Translations under genes and position numbers: made by a program
The notes under the pieces: model-generated
What the model was told of the DNA's origin: nothing
What the model saw: the letters and a program-made list of their open reading frames with translations, nothing else
The model's database searches: none
In this document: piece after piece, positions 10,840 through 21,500 of the stretch
Position numbering within the stretch: position 1 is the stretch's first letter
Layout of the letters: the number at the start of each line of letters is the position of its first letter
NCBI RefSeq assembly: GCF_003597395.2
Contig: NC_133770.1
Span: forward strand, 10,697,826 to 10,761,825
DNA: 64,000 bases
Direction of reading: 5' to 3'
Source of the DNA: Chelonoidis abingdonii
Taxonomy: Eukaryota > Chordata > Testudines > Testudinidae

Positions 10840-11080
10840 GAGAAGAACAACATGAATGATCAAGGGCCCGGAAGAGGGACTGAAAAGATTGGGATTGTTT
10901 ACCTTAGACAGACAAATAAAATAAAGAATGGTCTAGAGAGGCGAGATTGGGATTTCTGTTCTCCCTGTCTCATAACACAGGAACAAGGGGGACGTTCCAT
11001 GGAATTTAATGGTGGGAAATTCAAAACCAGTAAAAGGAAACACGCTGTCACAGATTATGCTGTATAGGGCAGGGACCATC
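10840..11080 (+). mobile_element. Eroded CR1-type 3' region fragment
   Basis: The order gggattgtttaccttagac, then gtctagagaggcgag, then ctcataacacaggaacaagg, then attcaaaaccagtaaaagga matches the conserved C-terminal RT/3' region of CR1 copies of the subfamily that ends in ttatgttcttatg. Frames are broken. A further scrap of similar origin (gactgtggaattcattgccac) follows near 11405-11490. Confidence 0.55.
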
Positions 11081-11399
11081 TTTGTGTTCTCTGTTTGTAC
11101 AGTGCCAAGACAGAGATCAGATGAACAGGAGAAGATCCCCATCCCCATACTACAGCCGAGGAGGTTACAGATCTTGCTCCAGATCTTGAACCTATTCACC
11201 TCGTCGTTATTAAAACATGAAGCTTAGAGGAATTTCTAACTACAGCCCTTGAGCTGGGATCGCAGATATGTGGACAATATTTTTATTGTCTATTCTAGTT
11301 AAAAAGTGAGCAGTGCCTAGTGAATAGGGGACTTTTACCCCAGTCACTGGTCCGTGACTGGGGCTGTTAGGCACTACACTAATAGAGATAATACATAAT

Positions 11400-11495
11400 A
11401 ATTAGACTGTGGAATTCATTGCCACAGGAAATCATTGAGGCCAAGAACTTAGAAGGTTAAAATGGGGACAGGACCTTTATATGGATATTGTATCA
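11400..11495 (+). mobile_element. CR1-like 3' fragment
   Basis: The words gtggaattcattgccacagg, attgaggccaagaacttaga and acctttatatggatat are the RT C-terminal region of an old CR1-type LINE (the conserved '-LWNSLP- ... -K--LD--M' stretch). It may belong to the same insertion as the fragment ending near 11080, with about 300 bp of unrelated sequence between them. Confidence 0.5.
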
Positions 11496-12474
11496 GGTGA
11501 GCACCCCCTCATTGCCAGCAGTCACTTAGGCAGCACCCTGCCTCTGTATCCCCCTCATCAGGGTCCCTCAAGAACTGCAGAGTCCACAATATTTAAAACA
11601 TTCCCCCTTGTAGGGTCCGGTTTATTCAGGCCTCAGGTGAACACACTAGCCCTCCAGGCTCCAACACTCGTTCAGTGCGTCTCTCTCTCCCCCTCAGATA
11701 GGGAGTCCCCAGCTCTCCTTTCCAGAGCTGTGGCCTAATCCAGTCATTTCTGGCAGGCTTTACCTGGCTGGAGCTCAGCCTTCAGGCTCTGACTTCCTTC
11801 TCTCAGGGTCTTTTCTCACTCCCTGCAGCCTCTGACAGTTTCCTGAGCCTGCCTCTCTTTGCAGCTTCCTGCTGATCTTCATAGAGAAATCACCTGATAT
11901 CTCTGAGGTGTAATTAGGGACAAGCCACCCTCTTATAGATACCAAAAATTCCAAAATTATCATAATTAATTACAACACATTTTGGAAGGGATCATAAGCC
12001 TGGTGCATCAGGGTTTAAGCCAATCTCTAAGTATTAAAGATCAGGAAGCAATTTAATGGATTATTCGCATCTGTCCATTGCAGTATTCTTACTCCTTTCT
12101 CTGTGAGATCTGGGTCTGTCCACTGTCAGAGACAGGCTATCAAACTCAACGGACCATGCAACTGAGCCAGTGGCAATTGCTGTGTTTCCATTTTCCTACA
12201 GGGGGATAAAACGCTGGCCTGAAAGACAGAGGAAAATGCCGAGCCACATTTCAGCTAGAGAAAAAGTCAAGCATCGTCATCATAACTAATGTGATTTTCC
12301 ATTGCTTTGGCATAGCTTTTTCGTGAACATTAAACTGAAACTAGAAGGAGGTTGGAACATTCATTGAGGATGTGTCTCTCTTAAATTTATATGTTATGTT
12401 TTGAATTAGAATTGATTTAGCTCTAATAAGGTTTGACCCTTTTGTTTATCCCATCCACACAGCTGCGTTGATCA
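11496..12474. other. Unassigned; C/T-rich LTR-like portion
   Basis: From 11500 to about 11920 the sequence is pyrimidine-rich (ctctctctccccctcagata and similar), reminiscent of the inside of an LTR or gypsy-type element. No end or motif fixes this. The remainder shows nothing recognisable. Confidence 0.3.
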
Positions 12475-12570
12475 AACTTGAAGGCCCATGAGGGTTTCAT
12501 TTGCAGATGATTTCGCCTGATGCTAGTTATTCTTGACATCATTTAGTTTGATTGAGATTATTGCCCTTGA
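12475..12570 (+). repeat. Copy A of a 95-bp direct repeat
   Basis: Shares gcctgatgctagttat and catttagtttgattg in the same order and spacing with 14033-14130. The two copies lie about 1.55 kb apart and flank the GC-rich array. This is either a local duplication or two copies of an unnamed dispersed element. Confidence 0.6.
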
Positions 12571-12599
12571 TGTGATTACACTCAGGCTATGTGTAGCAG

Positions 12600-13310
12600 C
12601 AACAAGGTGAGTGTGGAGGGACAGCTCAGTGGTTGAGGGAAGGAGTGGAGTGGGGGCAGGGCCTGGGTGGAGTCGGGGGAGAACTGCCCCCCGGTAGATT
12701 ACAAACTCGGTATCTACAGTGGCTGATGCTGGCCCTAGGGGCCAATGTCCCCCATCCCCAGCTGCGCAGCAGCAGGCACCAACCCACAGCTCGTTTCCCA
12801 GGCTCCGGCCACATGGTGGTGGGAGCTGGCCACAGGTGCTGACCCCTAGCCCTGGCCATGCAGCAGTGAGCTCTGGCTTCAGCCATGCAGTGGCAGGCAC
12901 TGACTCCTGGCTTCACTCACGCAGCCCTGGGCTCCAGCACCCAGCTGGCTCTGGCATGTGGCAGCAGGCACTGGCCCCAGGCGCTGACCCACAGCTCTGG
13001 CTGCCAGGCTCCTATCCCTGGCTCCGGCCATGCGTTTCCTGTCCCAAGCTCTGGGCTCTGGCCACAGGCACCAAGCCCTGGCCCTGGCTGCATGGCAGGC
13101 TCTAACCACACGACTGTGGGACTCATCACCCATCCCCATTGCCCCTGGCCCCTGCCGCCACCTCCCACAGCCCCGCATCCATCCCCCACATTGCCCCAGG
13201 CCCCCGCTGCCTCTCCTGGCCTCGCATCCATCCCACCATCTCCTCTGGCCCCTGCTGCCTCCCCCTTCAGCTCCTCCACCCCCATCCAGGGCATAAGGGG
13301 TCCTGGGGCT
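12600..13310. repeat. GC-rich degenerate array
   Basis: Loosely periodic units such as ctctggcttcagccatgcag, ggcaggcactgactcctgg and ctctggctgccaggctcc fill this stretch. It is strongly GC-rich against AT-rich flanks. Open frames of 125-156 codons on both strands come from composition (few stops) and have no protein-like features. Confidence 0.6.
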
Positions 13311-13316
13311 TGCTGA

Positions 13317-13474
13317 GAAAAGTGATATTAACAAACATGCACGTATCACTTTTCACAGCAGACTTACTAAGGATCTGTGAAAAGTGATACTTATATGTTT
13401 GTTAAATCACTTTTCATAGCTTCCCAGGTAGCTACCAAGTGTGCTGTGATATTAACAAACATACAACTATCACT
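13317..13474. repeat. Three-copy inverted/direct repeat cluster
   Basis: The left arm (13317-13358, starting gaaaagtgatattaacaaac) and the right arm (13375-13415, starting ctgtgaaaagtgatac) are near-perfect reverse complements with a 16-nt loop. A third partial copy in the left-arm orientation lies at 13446-13474 (gtgatattaacaaacatac). Each arm is itself flanked by aaaagtgata and tatcactttt, so the arms can also fold internally. Probably the termini of a small unclassified transposon. Confidence 0.75.
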
Positions 13475-13770
13475 CCCAAAGGGGGATGCTGCATACTTTT
13501 TATTATTGAGTCAACCCAAAAGCCCTACAAATATAAATTACACTGATTGGATGTGTATCTGTGCATATTTAGTTGTTTTTCCTAAAGTTAATTAAGTATT
13601 TTAGGACAAAGTGTCAGCGCGGCCACCAATGGGAGTTGGTGGCCATACTCTGAGCCCACCAAAAAATGTGTTGGGACAACCCCTGCACTGAGCAGTGGGT
13701 TATAACTGCATGGCCTATTGACTATTAAAAATGAGTAATATGTGCTTTGTGCTTCTATTGCCTCTTGCAT

Positions 13771-13890
13771 CTTAGGAGCTCAAATCACTTTACAAACATC
13801 AGTGAAGTTAGCCTTACAATGATGCTGTGAAGTAAGTATGGTCAATCACAGTTTTATGGATGGAGGAAATGAGGCATAGGGAATTTAAAC
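13771..13890 (+). repeat. MIR/CORE-SINE-like fragment
   Basis: The series atcactttacaaacatcag, gatgctgtgaagtaagta and atggaggaaatgaggcatag corresponds to the conserved 3' half of MIR-type SINEs. It is eroded. Confidence 0.5.
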
Positions 13891-14032
13891 CAAAATGATC
13901 CTGAAACGTGATCCTACTTATCCAGCCCACTGGTATGCTCCATGAGCTGCTTTTTGTTGCACAGAACACCTGCCCACATTGTATCTTTCAGTTCTGAATT
14001 AAAATTGGTTTGATTACTTTATTTATTGTTTC

Positions 14033-14130
14033 TGCATCAAACTGGAAGAATCTGATGGTTTTATTTGTAGATGGTTTTGCCTGATGCTAGTTATCCCATA
14101 GAGCATTTAGTTTGATTGTATTCATTTATT
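14033..14130 (+). repeat. Copy B of the 95-bp direct repeat
   Basis: Matches 12475-12570 over gcctgatgctagttat and catttagtttgattg, with the preceding words tttatttgtagatggttt and ttcatttgcagatgattt also alignable. Confidence 0.6.
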
Positions 14131-14639
14131 TTGAAATTGCTACATTTGTACTAGATATAACAGGGAAAACAACAAAGCTAATTATGTATACATGAGCGGT
14201 GGGTCTCATAGGCTGGAGGAGGCTGTGGCTTCCCAAAGAGCCAGGCATGTTCCACCGCAAGTTTCCCCCTCCTGCTTCCTGCTCTGCATGGCTGGAGTCC
14301 AGTCTCACTGTGGGGTGGCCCTGGCTCGGGCTGTGCCGCTCGCCGTCCCAGTGCTCTGGGGCTGGGGGGATATAGCCTGGGGTGAGGCTTGCAGCTCCAG
14401 TGTGGGGGGGTATTGAGGGGATGTGGCCTTGGGTGCAATGGGTAGTGCTGGGGGTAGCTTCCCTGACCTGGTGGTCCATGCGCCGCCCATGTGTGTATAT
14501 CTAGAGAGAAGGAGAAGCAAACAGAGGAAGTTTGCCTGGGAGTTCACTTGGGAGGAATTGCCACAGAGTTTTTTGCCTTTCCAGCTTCTGTGAGCAGTAA
14601 ATACAACATCTGACGAGGCTCTTAGAAGGAAGACAATAT
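14131..14639. other. Unassigned spacer, GC-rich middle
   Basis: Nothing is recognised before the CR1 element. A GC-rich tract at about 14200-14490 yields overlapping open frames on both strands, including one of 117 codons. None has recognisable features. Confidence 0.35.
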
Positions 14640-15510
14640 GGACAGTGAGCGATCAGCTGTTGTGACCTGCACAGGATGTGCCATGCTTGTCTTTCTCTCA
14701 GACAAAATGAAGGCTTTCTGGATAGATGTCAGCGTTTACTGCAGGCACAGCATGCTGAAGAATCAGAAAAGGCGGTGCAGAATGGGGAAGAAAATTGGCA
14801 GCATGTGACCTGCTGAAGAAGGAAGAGGAGAACCCATGTACCACCAATGAGGATAGAGGTAAGAAACTGTTTTCAGGCTCTCTGCACAGGTACTATGGTG
14901 GAGAATGGTTTGGAAGAGTCATCTGAGGGAAGGGATCAGAAGGAGACCCCATTGACCAGAAGGCATGGGATGAATTTTCCTAGGGATGAGGGTTCCACGA
15001 CCACCACTCCCAAGAGGAGGAGATGGGTGGTGGTGGTCGGGGACTCCTTCCTAAAGGGAACAGATTCATCCATCTGCTGTCCAGACTGGGAAACTCGAGA
15101 AATGTGCTGATTGCTTGGAGCTAGAATTCAGGATGTGATGGAATGTCTGCTGAGACTGATCAAGCCCTCGGGCCACTACCCCTTCCTACTTCTCCATGTG
15201 GACATCAATGATATTGCCAAGAATGACCTTGAGCAGGTCACTGCAGACTGTCTGGCTCTGGGAAGAAGGATAAAGGAGTTTGAGTCATAAGTCGTGTTCT
15301 CGCCTATCCACCCTGTTGCAGGAAAAGGCCCATCGAATTGTGGAGGTAAATGCGTGGTTGCGCAGGTGGTGCCGGAGAGAGGGCTTTGGATTCTTTGACC
15401 ATGGGATGTTGTTCCAGGAAGAGATGGGAACCACGTAACGAAGACAGGGAAGAGCATCTTTGCAGGCAGGCTTGCTAACCTAGTCAGGAGGGCTTTAAAA
15501 TAGGTTCATC
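14640..15510 (+). pseudogene. CR1 ORF1 remnant (esterase-like)
   Basis: CR1 ORF1 encodes a nucleic-acid-binding protein with a C-terminal SGNH/GDSL-type esterase domain. Here a frame at about 15020-15110 gives RRRWVVVVGDSFLKGTD, containing the GDS nucleophile block. After a stop, a continuation gives LLHVDINDIAKNDLEQV, which aligns with the block normally carrying the conserved Asn of block III. A later frame holds VVFSPIHPVAGKG. Stops at about 15108 and 15288 and lost frames make it non-functional. Upstream, a Cys-containing segment (about 14660-14690, VVTCTGCAMLVF) is a relic of the N-terminal region. Confidence 0.75.
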
Positions 15511-15599
15511 AGGGGATGGAGACCTAAGCTATGAAGTAAGTGGGGAAGTGGGATATCAGGGGGAAACACAAGAAGAAGGGTGTAACAGGAGAGGCTTCC

Positions 15600-18245
15600 T
15601 GATTCATACTGAGAAAGTAGGGCAATTGACTAATTATGTTAGGTACCTGTACATGAATGCAACAAGCCTGGGAAACAAGCAGGAAGAATTGCAAGTCCTG
15701 ACACAGTCAAGGAACTATGATGTGATTGGAATAACAGAGACTTGGTTGGCTAACTCACATGACTGGAACACTGTCCTGGATGGGTATAAACTGTTCAGGA
15801 GGGATTGGCAGAAGAGGGGTTACACTGTATGTAAGAGAGCAGTATAACTGCTCAGAACTCCAGTGTGAAACTGGAGAAAAGCCTGTTGAGAGTCTTTGGG
15901 TTAAGTTGAGAGGCGAAAGCTACAAGGGTGATGTTGTGGTGGGCATCTGCTATAGACCACTAGATCAGGAGGATGAGGTAGATGAGGCTTTCTTCAGACA
16001 ACTAACATCAGTTTCCAGATCACAGGCCCTGGTTCTAATGGGGGACTTCAATCACCCTGGCATCTGCTGGGAGAGCAATACAGCAGTGCACAGACAATCC
16101 AGGAAGTTTTTAGAGAGTGTTTGGGACAACTTCCTGGGGCAAGTGCTGGAGGAAACAACCAGGGGCCATCCTCCTCTTGACCTGCTGCTCACAAACAGGG
16201 AATAATTGGTAGGGGAAGTAGAAGTGGGTGGCAACCTGGGCAGCAGTGACCATGAGATGGTCGAGTTCAGGATCCTGACAAAAGGAAGAAAGGAGAGTAG
16301 CAAAATATGGACCCTGGACTTCAGAAAAGCAGACTTTGACTCCCTCAAGGAACTGATGGGCAGGATCCCCTGGGAGGCTAATATGAGGGGAAAGGAGTCC
16401 AGGAGAGCTGGCTGTATTTTAAAGAAACCTTATTGAGGGCACAGGAATGAACCATCGCACTGTGCAGAAAGAATAGCAAATATGGCAGGCGATCAGCTTA
16501 GCTTAACAGATAAATCTTTGAGCTTAAACACAAAAAGGAAGCATACAAGAAGTGGAAACTTGGACAGATGACTCGGGAGGAGTATAAAGATATTGCTCGA
16601 GCATATAGTGGTGTAATCAGGAAGGCCAAAGGACAACTGGAGTTGCAGTAGCAAGAAATGTGAAGGATAACAAGAAGGGTTTCCAGAGGTATGTTAGCAA
16701 CAAGAATAAGGTCAGGGAAAGTGTGGGACCCTTACTGAATGGGGCAGGCAACCTAGTGACAGATGATGTGGAAAAAGCTGAAGTACTCAATGCTTTATTT
16801 GCCTTAGTCTTCACAGACAAGGTCAGCTCCCAAACTGCTGGATTGGGCAGCACAGCATGGGGAGGAGGTGAGCAGCTCTCAGTGGTGAAAGAACAGGTTA
16901 AGGACTATTTAGAAAAGCTAGACATCCACAAGTCCATGAGGCTGGAAGTAATCCAACCAAGGGTGCTGAGAGAGTTGGCTGATCTGATTGCAGAGCCATT
17001 GGACATTTTCTTTGAAAACCCTTGACGATCAGGGAGGTCCAGGACAATTGGAAAATGTCAAATATAATGCCCATCTTTAAAAGATTGAAGAAGGAGAATC
17101 CAGGGAACTACAGACCAGAAGAACTTGCAGGAAAGGAAGGTGATCAGGAACAGTCAGCATGGATTCACCAAGGGCAAGTCATGCCTGACCAACCTGATTG
17201 TCTTTTATGATGAGATAACTGGCTCTGTGGATATGGGGAAAGCAGTGGATGTGATATACCTAGACTTTAGCAAAACTTTTGATATGGTCCCCCACAGCAT
17301 TCTTGCCAGCAAGTTAAAGAAGTATGGATTATGTGAATGGACTATAAGGTGGAAAGAAAGCTGGCTAGATTGTCGGGATCAACGGGTAGTGATCGATAGC
17401 TCATTGTCTAGTTGGCAGCTGGTATCAAGTGGAGTACCCCACGGGTAAGTCTTGGGCTGGTTTTGTTCAACATCTTCATTAATGATCTGGATAATGGGAT
17501 GGATTGCACCCTCACCACGTTTGCGGATGACACTAAGCTGGGGGGGAAAGACAGATAAGCTGGAGGGTAGGGATAGGGTCTAGAGTGACCTAAATTTGAG
17601 GATTGGGCCAACAGAAATCTGATGAGGTTCAACAAGAACAAGTGCAGAGTCCTGCACTTAGGACAGAAGACTCCTGAGCACTGCTACAGGCTGGGGACTA
17701 ACTGGCTAAGTGGCAGTTCTGCAGAAAAGGACTTGGAAATTACAGTGGACAACAGAACTGGACCCAGAACCAATCTCTGTGGGCCCCCACATAGCATTGC
17801 CAGCAGATCAAGGAAAGTGATTATTCCCCTCTATTTGGCACTGGTGAGGCCACATCTGGAGTATTGCATCCAGTTTTGGGCCCCCCACTACAGAAAGAAT
17901 GTGGACAAATTGGAGAGAGTCCAGCAGAGACCAACAAAAGTTATTAGGGGGCTAGGGCAATGACTTATGAGGAGAGGCTAAGGGAACTGGGTTTATTTAG
18001 TCTGCAGAAGAGAAGAGTGAAGAGGGATTTGATAGCAGCCTTCAACTACCTGAAGGGGCGTCCAAAGAGGATGGTGCTAGGCTGTTTTCTGTGGTGGCAG
18101 ATGACAGAACAAGGAGCAATGGTCTCAAGTTGCAGTGGGGAAGGTCTAGGTTGGATATTAGGAAACACTATTTCACTAGGAGGGTGGTAAAGCACTGAAA
18201 TGGGTTACCTAGGGAGGTGGTGGAATCTCCATCCTTAGAGGTTTT
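15600..18245 (+). pseudogene. CR1 ORF2 remnant: endonuclease and reverse transcriptase
   Basis: The intact protein would nick target DNA and reverse-transcribe CR1 RNA. The apurinic-type endonuclease part begins with LYMNATSLGNKQEELQ, then [31 protein letters not shown] and [16 protein letters not shown]. After the linker, RT remains include NSQHGFTKGKSCLTN (finger/palm region) and VIYLDFSKTFDMVPH. The catalytic F-DD box is recognisable only at DNA level near 17515-17530 (acgtttgcggatgacac, FADD). The C-terminal region includes RPHLEYCIQFWAPHY and [17 protein letters not shown]. Frameshifts near 15820, 16430, 17025 and 17450 plus stops inactivate it. Confidence 0.9.
17751..17792 (-). other. 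42-bp inverted RT patch inside the CR1
   Basis: The 42 bases from aacagaactggacccagaac to gggcccccacat are antisense to normal CR1 and derive from the RT segment that codes for the GPVLFN motif. The same 42 bases occur without a mismatch at 42930-42971, where they lie in their natural context of a minus-strand CR1. The patch replaces about 70 bp expected between ttacagtgga and cattgccagcagatc. Confidence 0.85.
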
Positions 18246-18383
18246 TAAGGCCCTGGCTGGGATGATTTAGCTGGTGTTGGTCCTGCTTTGAGCAGAGGGT
18301 TGGACTAGATGACCTCCTGAGGTTTCTTCCAAGTAATCTTCTATGATTCTATTATTCTAAGTTGTGGACTACAAACTGCATCA

Positions 18384-18861
18384 TGTTGGGAGAACTTCCT
18401 GGTTCCTGCCAGGATGTACCCTCTGCCCTCCAGCAGGAAGACTCATCAGCACTGACTGAAGCTGGGAGCTCCTAGCAGGCAAGCAGAGAGGAGGCCGCTG
18501 GACTATAATCCTGTTCTATATTCTTTACAGGTAGGACCAATAAGGGCTCAAAGAGCACCCTGCGTGGAATTTAAATGACACAAAAGGAGAACACGAGCTT
18601 GTTTGTTTTGGCGTTCAGTTATTGTGGGAGTTAGAACATGTTTGTAACTTGGGGGCTGTGTTACACAATGCTCCCTCTGCCCTCCCAGCAGGAAGTATCA
18701 GCACTGACTGAAGCTGGGAGCACGTGGCAGGCAAGCCGAGAGGAGGCTGCTGGACTGTAATCCTGTTCTATGTTTTACAGAATAAAGCTGTGTTCCTGGT
18801 GGTTTGTCTGAGTGGGTCTGGTCTGAGCACACAGAGGAGCCTCAGGCCCTGTTTCCCAACG
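18384..18861 (+). mobile_element. Probable LTR-like unit with internal duplication
   Basis: The boundaries TGTTGGGA and TCCCAACG are near-perfect short inverted ends, as in LTRs. Two similar segments (18415-18532 and 18665-18780) share gcactgactgaagctgggag, ggcaagc.gagaggagg and aatcctgttctat. The second is followed by AATAAAG, a candidate polyadenylation signal. No clear target duplication is seen, so the class is tentative. Confidence 0.45.
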
Positions 18862-19839
18862 TTGTGTAAAAATTCCCAAGGCACGCTTCCCCTCTCTGGG
18901 CCAGTGAACAGGAAGGGGGCTACATAGATCAAATTATCCAATTATATTTCAGGACCTTTTGGATCTGGAGTTCTGATCTGAACCATTACATAATTAGTTC
19001 ACCAGTTGTCAAGTTCGGATTGAGATCCAGATCCAACTGCCCCAAAAATTTAGGGATGTTTATTGCTAAGATTTGTGATGCAAAATCATCTCTAGGTTGA
19101 ACGTAAGTAGCAATTTATATCAGCATTTCTGCTGCGAGGCAATGGCGACCAGTTAGAAATGTATTATTCACTTACTAATGACCTGACTCAGCACCATACT
19201 TAAGCATGTGCCTAACTTTAAGCAAAGTTAGTATCATATCACTGGAATCACTGGGGCTACTCACATTGCAATGTACTGGTTTTGTGAACCAGCTCTCTAA
19301 AGGCTGGCAAAAGACAGACAAAGGGACTCTGGATGCTCACTAGGTGAAACAGTTCTCCTTTAGCTCCAGTATTAGAGCCTTGTGTTTTTGGAACAGAAAA
19401 CTAGGGTTCTAGTCCCTCTCCCTTTGTCACCTGTGTGTGATTTACATTGTTGTTGTGTTTGTCTTCAGTACCTCTGAGATTCATTACAAGGAAGGATTGT
19501 GGCGAAAGTATTATACTCTTGTGTGGGATTGGAGACAATCTAGGATGACATTTGTCAACTAACTGTGTGTGTTTTTAATTTTCCTTTTGCAAATGCACTC
19601 GGTGATGGGCACATTGATATCTTGCAAGGTGAGAGGCACTGTTCAAATATTACTTCAGTAGTACAGACATAGGAGAAATCCTGGCTCATAACTCACTGAA
19701 AACCCTCATGTGATGAGATATAATATTTTCATTTCTTTTCTCCTCAGGCAATAACGCTGATATATGGAACAGAGTCAATGAGTCAGATGGCATGGAATGG
19801 ATATTTTGATGTAATATACCACGTTAAAATAGAAGAAAC
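18862..19839. other. Unassigned spacer
   Basis: No gene is recognised. A weak copy of the 9.6-kb foldback repeat lies at about 19185-19265 (acttaagcatgtgcctaact). Confidence 0.4.
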
Positions 19840-20125
19840 CACTGGGTACTAAAGGGCTCTCTAATCTAGTGGAGACAGGCAGAACAAGAACCAAGGACTG
19901 GACGTTAAAGCCAGGCAGATTCAAATTGGAAATAAAGCAGCCATTTTTAACAGGAGAGTGATTAACCATTGGGACACACTACCAAGGAAAGTGGTAGATT
20001 CTCCATCATTTGATGTCTTCGCAACTGGTTGCCTGCCTCGAAGTGGTTTCAGTGATTCAGAAGTTATTGTGCTTAATGCAGGGGCAACTGGGTGAAATTC
20101 TACAGCCTGTGTTATACACACGGTG
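19840..20125 (+). mobile_element. CR1 3' region fragment (old subfamily)
   Basis: Shows in order attcaaattggaaataaagc, aacaggagagtgattaacca, accaaggaaagtggtagatt, ctccatcatttgatgtcttc, and gggcaactgggtgaaattct. This is the conserved C-terminal and 3' UTR order of an old CR1 subfamily. The terminal 'gtcagactagatgatc' part is missing. Confidence 0.75.
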
Positions 20126-20569
20126 AGTTTAGAGGAATTTTCATTCTTGAGAATAAGAAAACTACTTTGCTTTATTATTTCATCCAAGGATTTTAACGTA
20201 CTTTATGTATATTAATTAATGAAACCTCGAAATCCTTCTGCAAGGCTGGCAAGTGCTATTGCGCAGGGACTGGACCCAGATCTGAGGCCCAGTTTAGTTC
20301 CTGACCCTTGCTTCCATCCTCCCTATCACAATTAAACACACCAAACAGTCAAAGGATTATCTTCCTAATGCCAGCAAATTAAGGTTGGCCTCATCTGAGT
20401 GCCTTGGGGAAGCAGACACAGACACAGGGTTATTGACTAGCAAAGTTGTGCTGATTAATTCCCTGCCATTCTGGAATATTTAGGATTAGTATTAAACATC
20501 TGATCTCTTGATTTGGGCACTGGCAATTCTCAAGCAGCAAATCCGGGCAAGAGGGTCTAGCCCTTAATG
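20126..20569. other. Unassigned spacer
   Basis: Nothing recognisable lies between the two CR1 fragments. Confidence 0.4.
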
Positions 20570-21500
20570 TAGATAATGGAGCAAACAATTAAGTAATCAA
20601 TTTGCAAACATCTAGAAGATAATAAGGTGATATGTAACAGTCAGTATGGATTTGTCAAAAACAAATCATGTCAAACCAACCTGAAAGCTTTCTTTGATGG
20701 GGTAACAAGCTTGTGGCTAGGAAGGAAGTGGCAGATGTGGTATATCTTGATTTTAGTAAAACTTGTGATACTGTCCAGCACGATGTTCTCATAAACAAAC
20801 TAGGGAAATGCAACCTAGATGGAACCACTATAAGGTGGGTGCAAAACTGGTTGGAAAAATATTCCCAGAGAGTAGTTATCAGTGGTTCACAGTCATGCTG
20901 GAAAGGCATAATGAGTGGGGTCCCGCAGGGATCAAGTTCTGGTCCAGTTCTGTTCTGTTCAATATCTTCATCGATGGTTTAGAAAATGGCAAAGAGAGTA
21001 CACTTGTAAAGTTTGTGGGTGATACCAAGCTGTGAGGGGTTGCAAGTGTTTTGCAGGGTAGGATTAAAATTCAAAATGATCTGGATAAACTGGAGAAATG
21101 GTGTGATGTGAATAGGATGAAATTCAATAAGGACAAATGCAAAGTATTCCACTGAGGAGGGAACATTCAGTTGCCTACATACAAAATGGGAAATGACTGC
21201 TTAGGAAGGAGCACTGTGGAAAAATTGTTTTTCTTAACCACTGAGGATAGGACAAAAAGCAATGGGCTTAAATTGCAGCAAGGCCGGTTTAAGTTGGACA
21301 TTAGGAAAAACTTCCTAACTGACAAGCTGGTTAAGCACTGGAGTAAACTGCCTAGGGAGGTTGTGGAGGTTGGAGATTTTTAAGAGCAGGTTAGACAAAC
21401 ACCTGTCAGGGATGGTCTAGATCATTAGTCCTGCCACGAGTGCAGGGGTCTGGACCAGATGACCTCTCCAGGTCCCTTCTAGTTCTATGATTCTATGTAC
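20570..21500 (+). mobile_element. CR1 LINE, 5'-truncated with internal deletion
   Basis: Starts within the RT (gcaaacaattaagtaatcaa) and runs to the 3' end (gaccagatgacctctccagg, then gttctatgattctatg). The RT part encodes a broken palm domain. After about 21225 the sequence jumps from the mid-ORF2 region to the C-terminal block ctgaggataggacaaaaagc, showing an internal deletion of several hundred bp. Confidence 0.85.
20640..21035 (+). pseudogene. CR1 RT fragment
   Basis: Retains VVYLDFSKTCDTVQHDVL (RT domain with D-FSK), then LGKCNLDGTTIRWVQNWLEK and SGVPQGSSSGPVLF, the fingers-palm blocks before the catalytic box. A frameshift near 20960 moves the continuation FIDGLENGKE to another frame, and the F-DD box is mutated to FVGDT. 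It is closely similar to the minus-strand CR1 at 42.0-43.1 kb, so the two belong to one subfamily. Confidence 0.85.

Larger units (their letters stand above)
14640..18360 (+). mobile_element. Near-complete, inactive CR1 LINE (~3.7 kb)
   Basis: This is the longest element of the window. It carries, in order, ORF1 remains with an esterase-like domain, ORF2 endonuclease, ORF2 reverse transcriptase, the conserved C-terminal region, and a CR1 3' end (gagggttggactagatgacc followed by a tgattctattattct tail). Full CR1 elements are about 4.5 kb, so only part of the 5' end is missing. Many stops and frameshifts show it is dead. A 42-bp inverted patch at 17751-17792 replaces part of the 3' coding region. 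Confidence 0.9.

Noticed and set aside
12879..13349. 156-codon minus-strand frame in GC-rich DNA
   Set aside because: Gly/Arg/Trp-rich low-complexity translation of the GC-rich array, with frames open on both strands.
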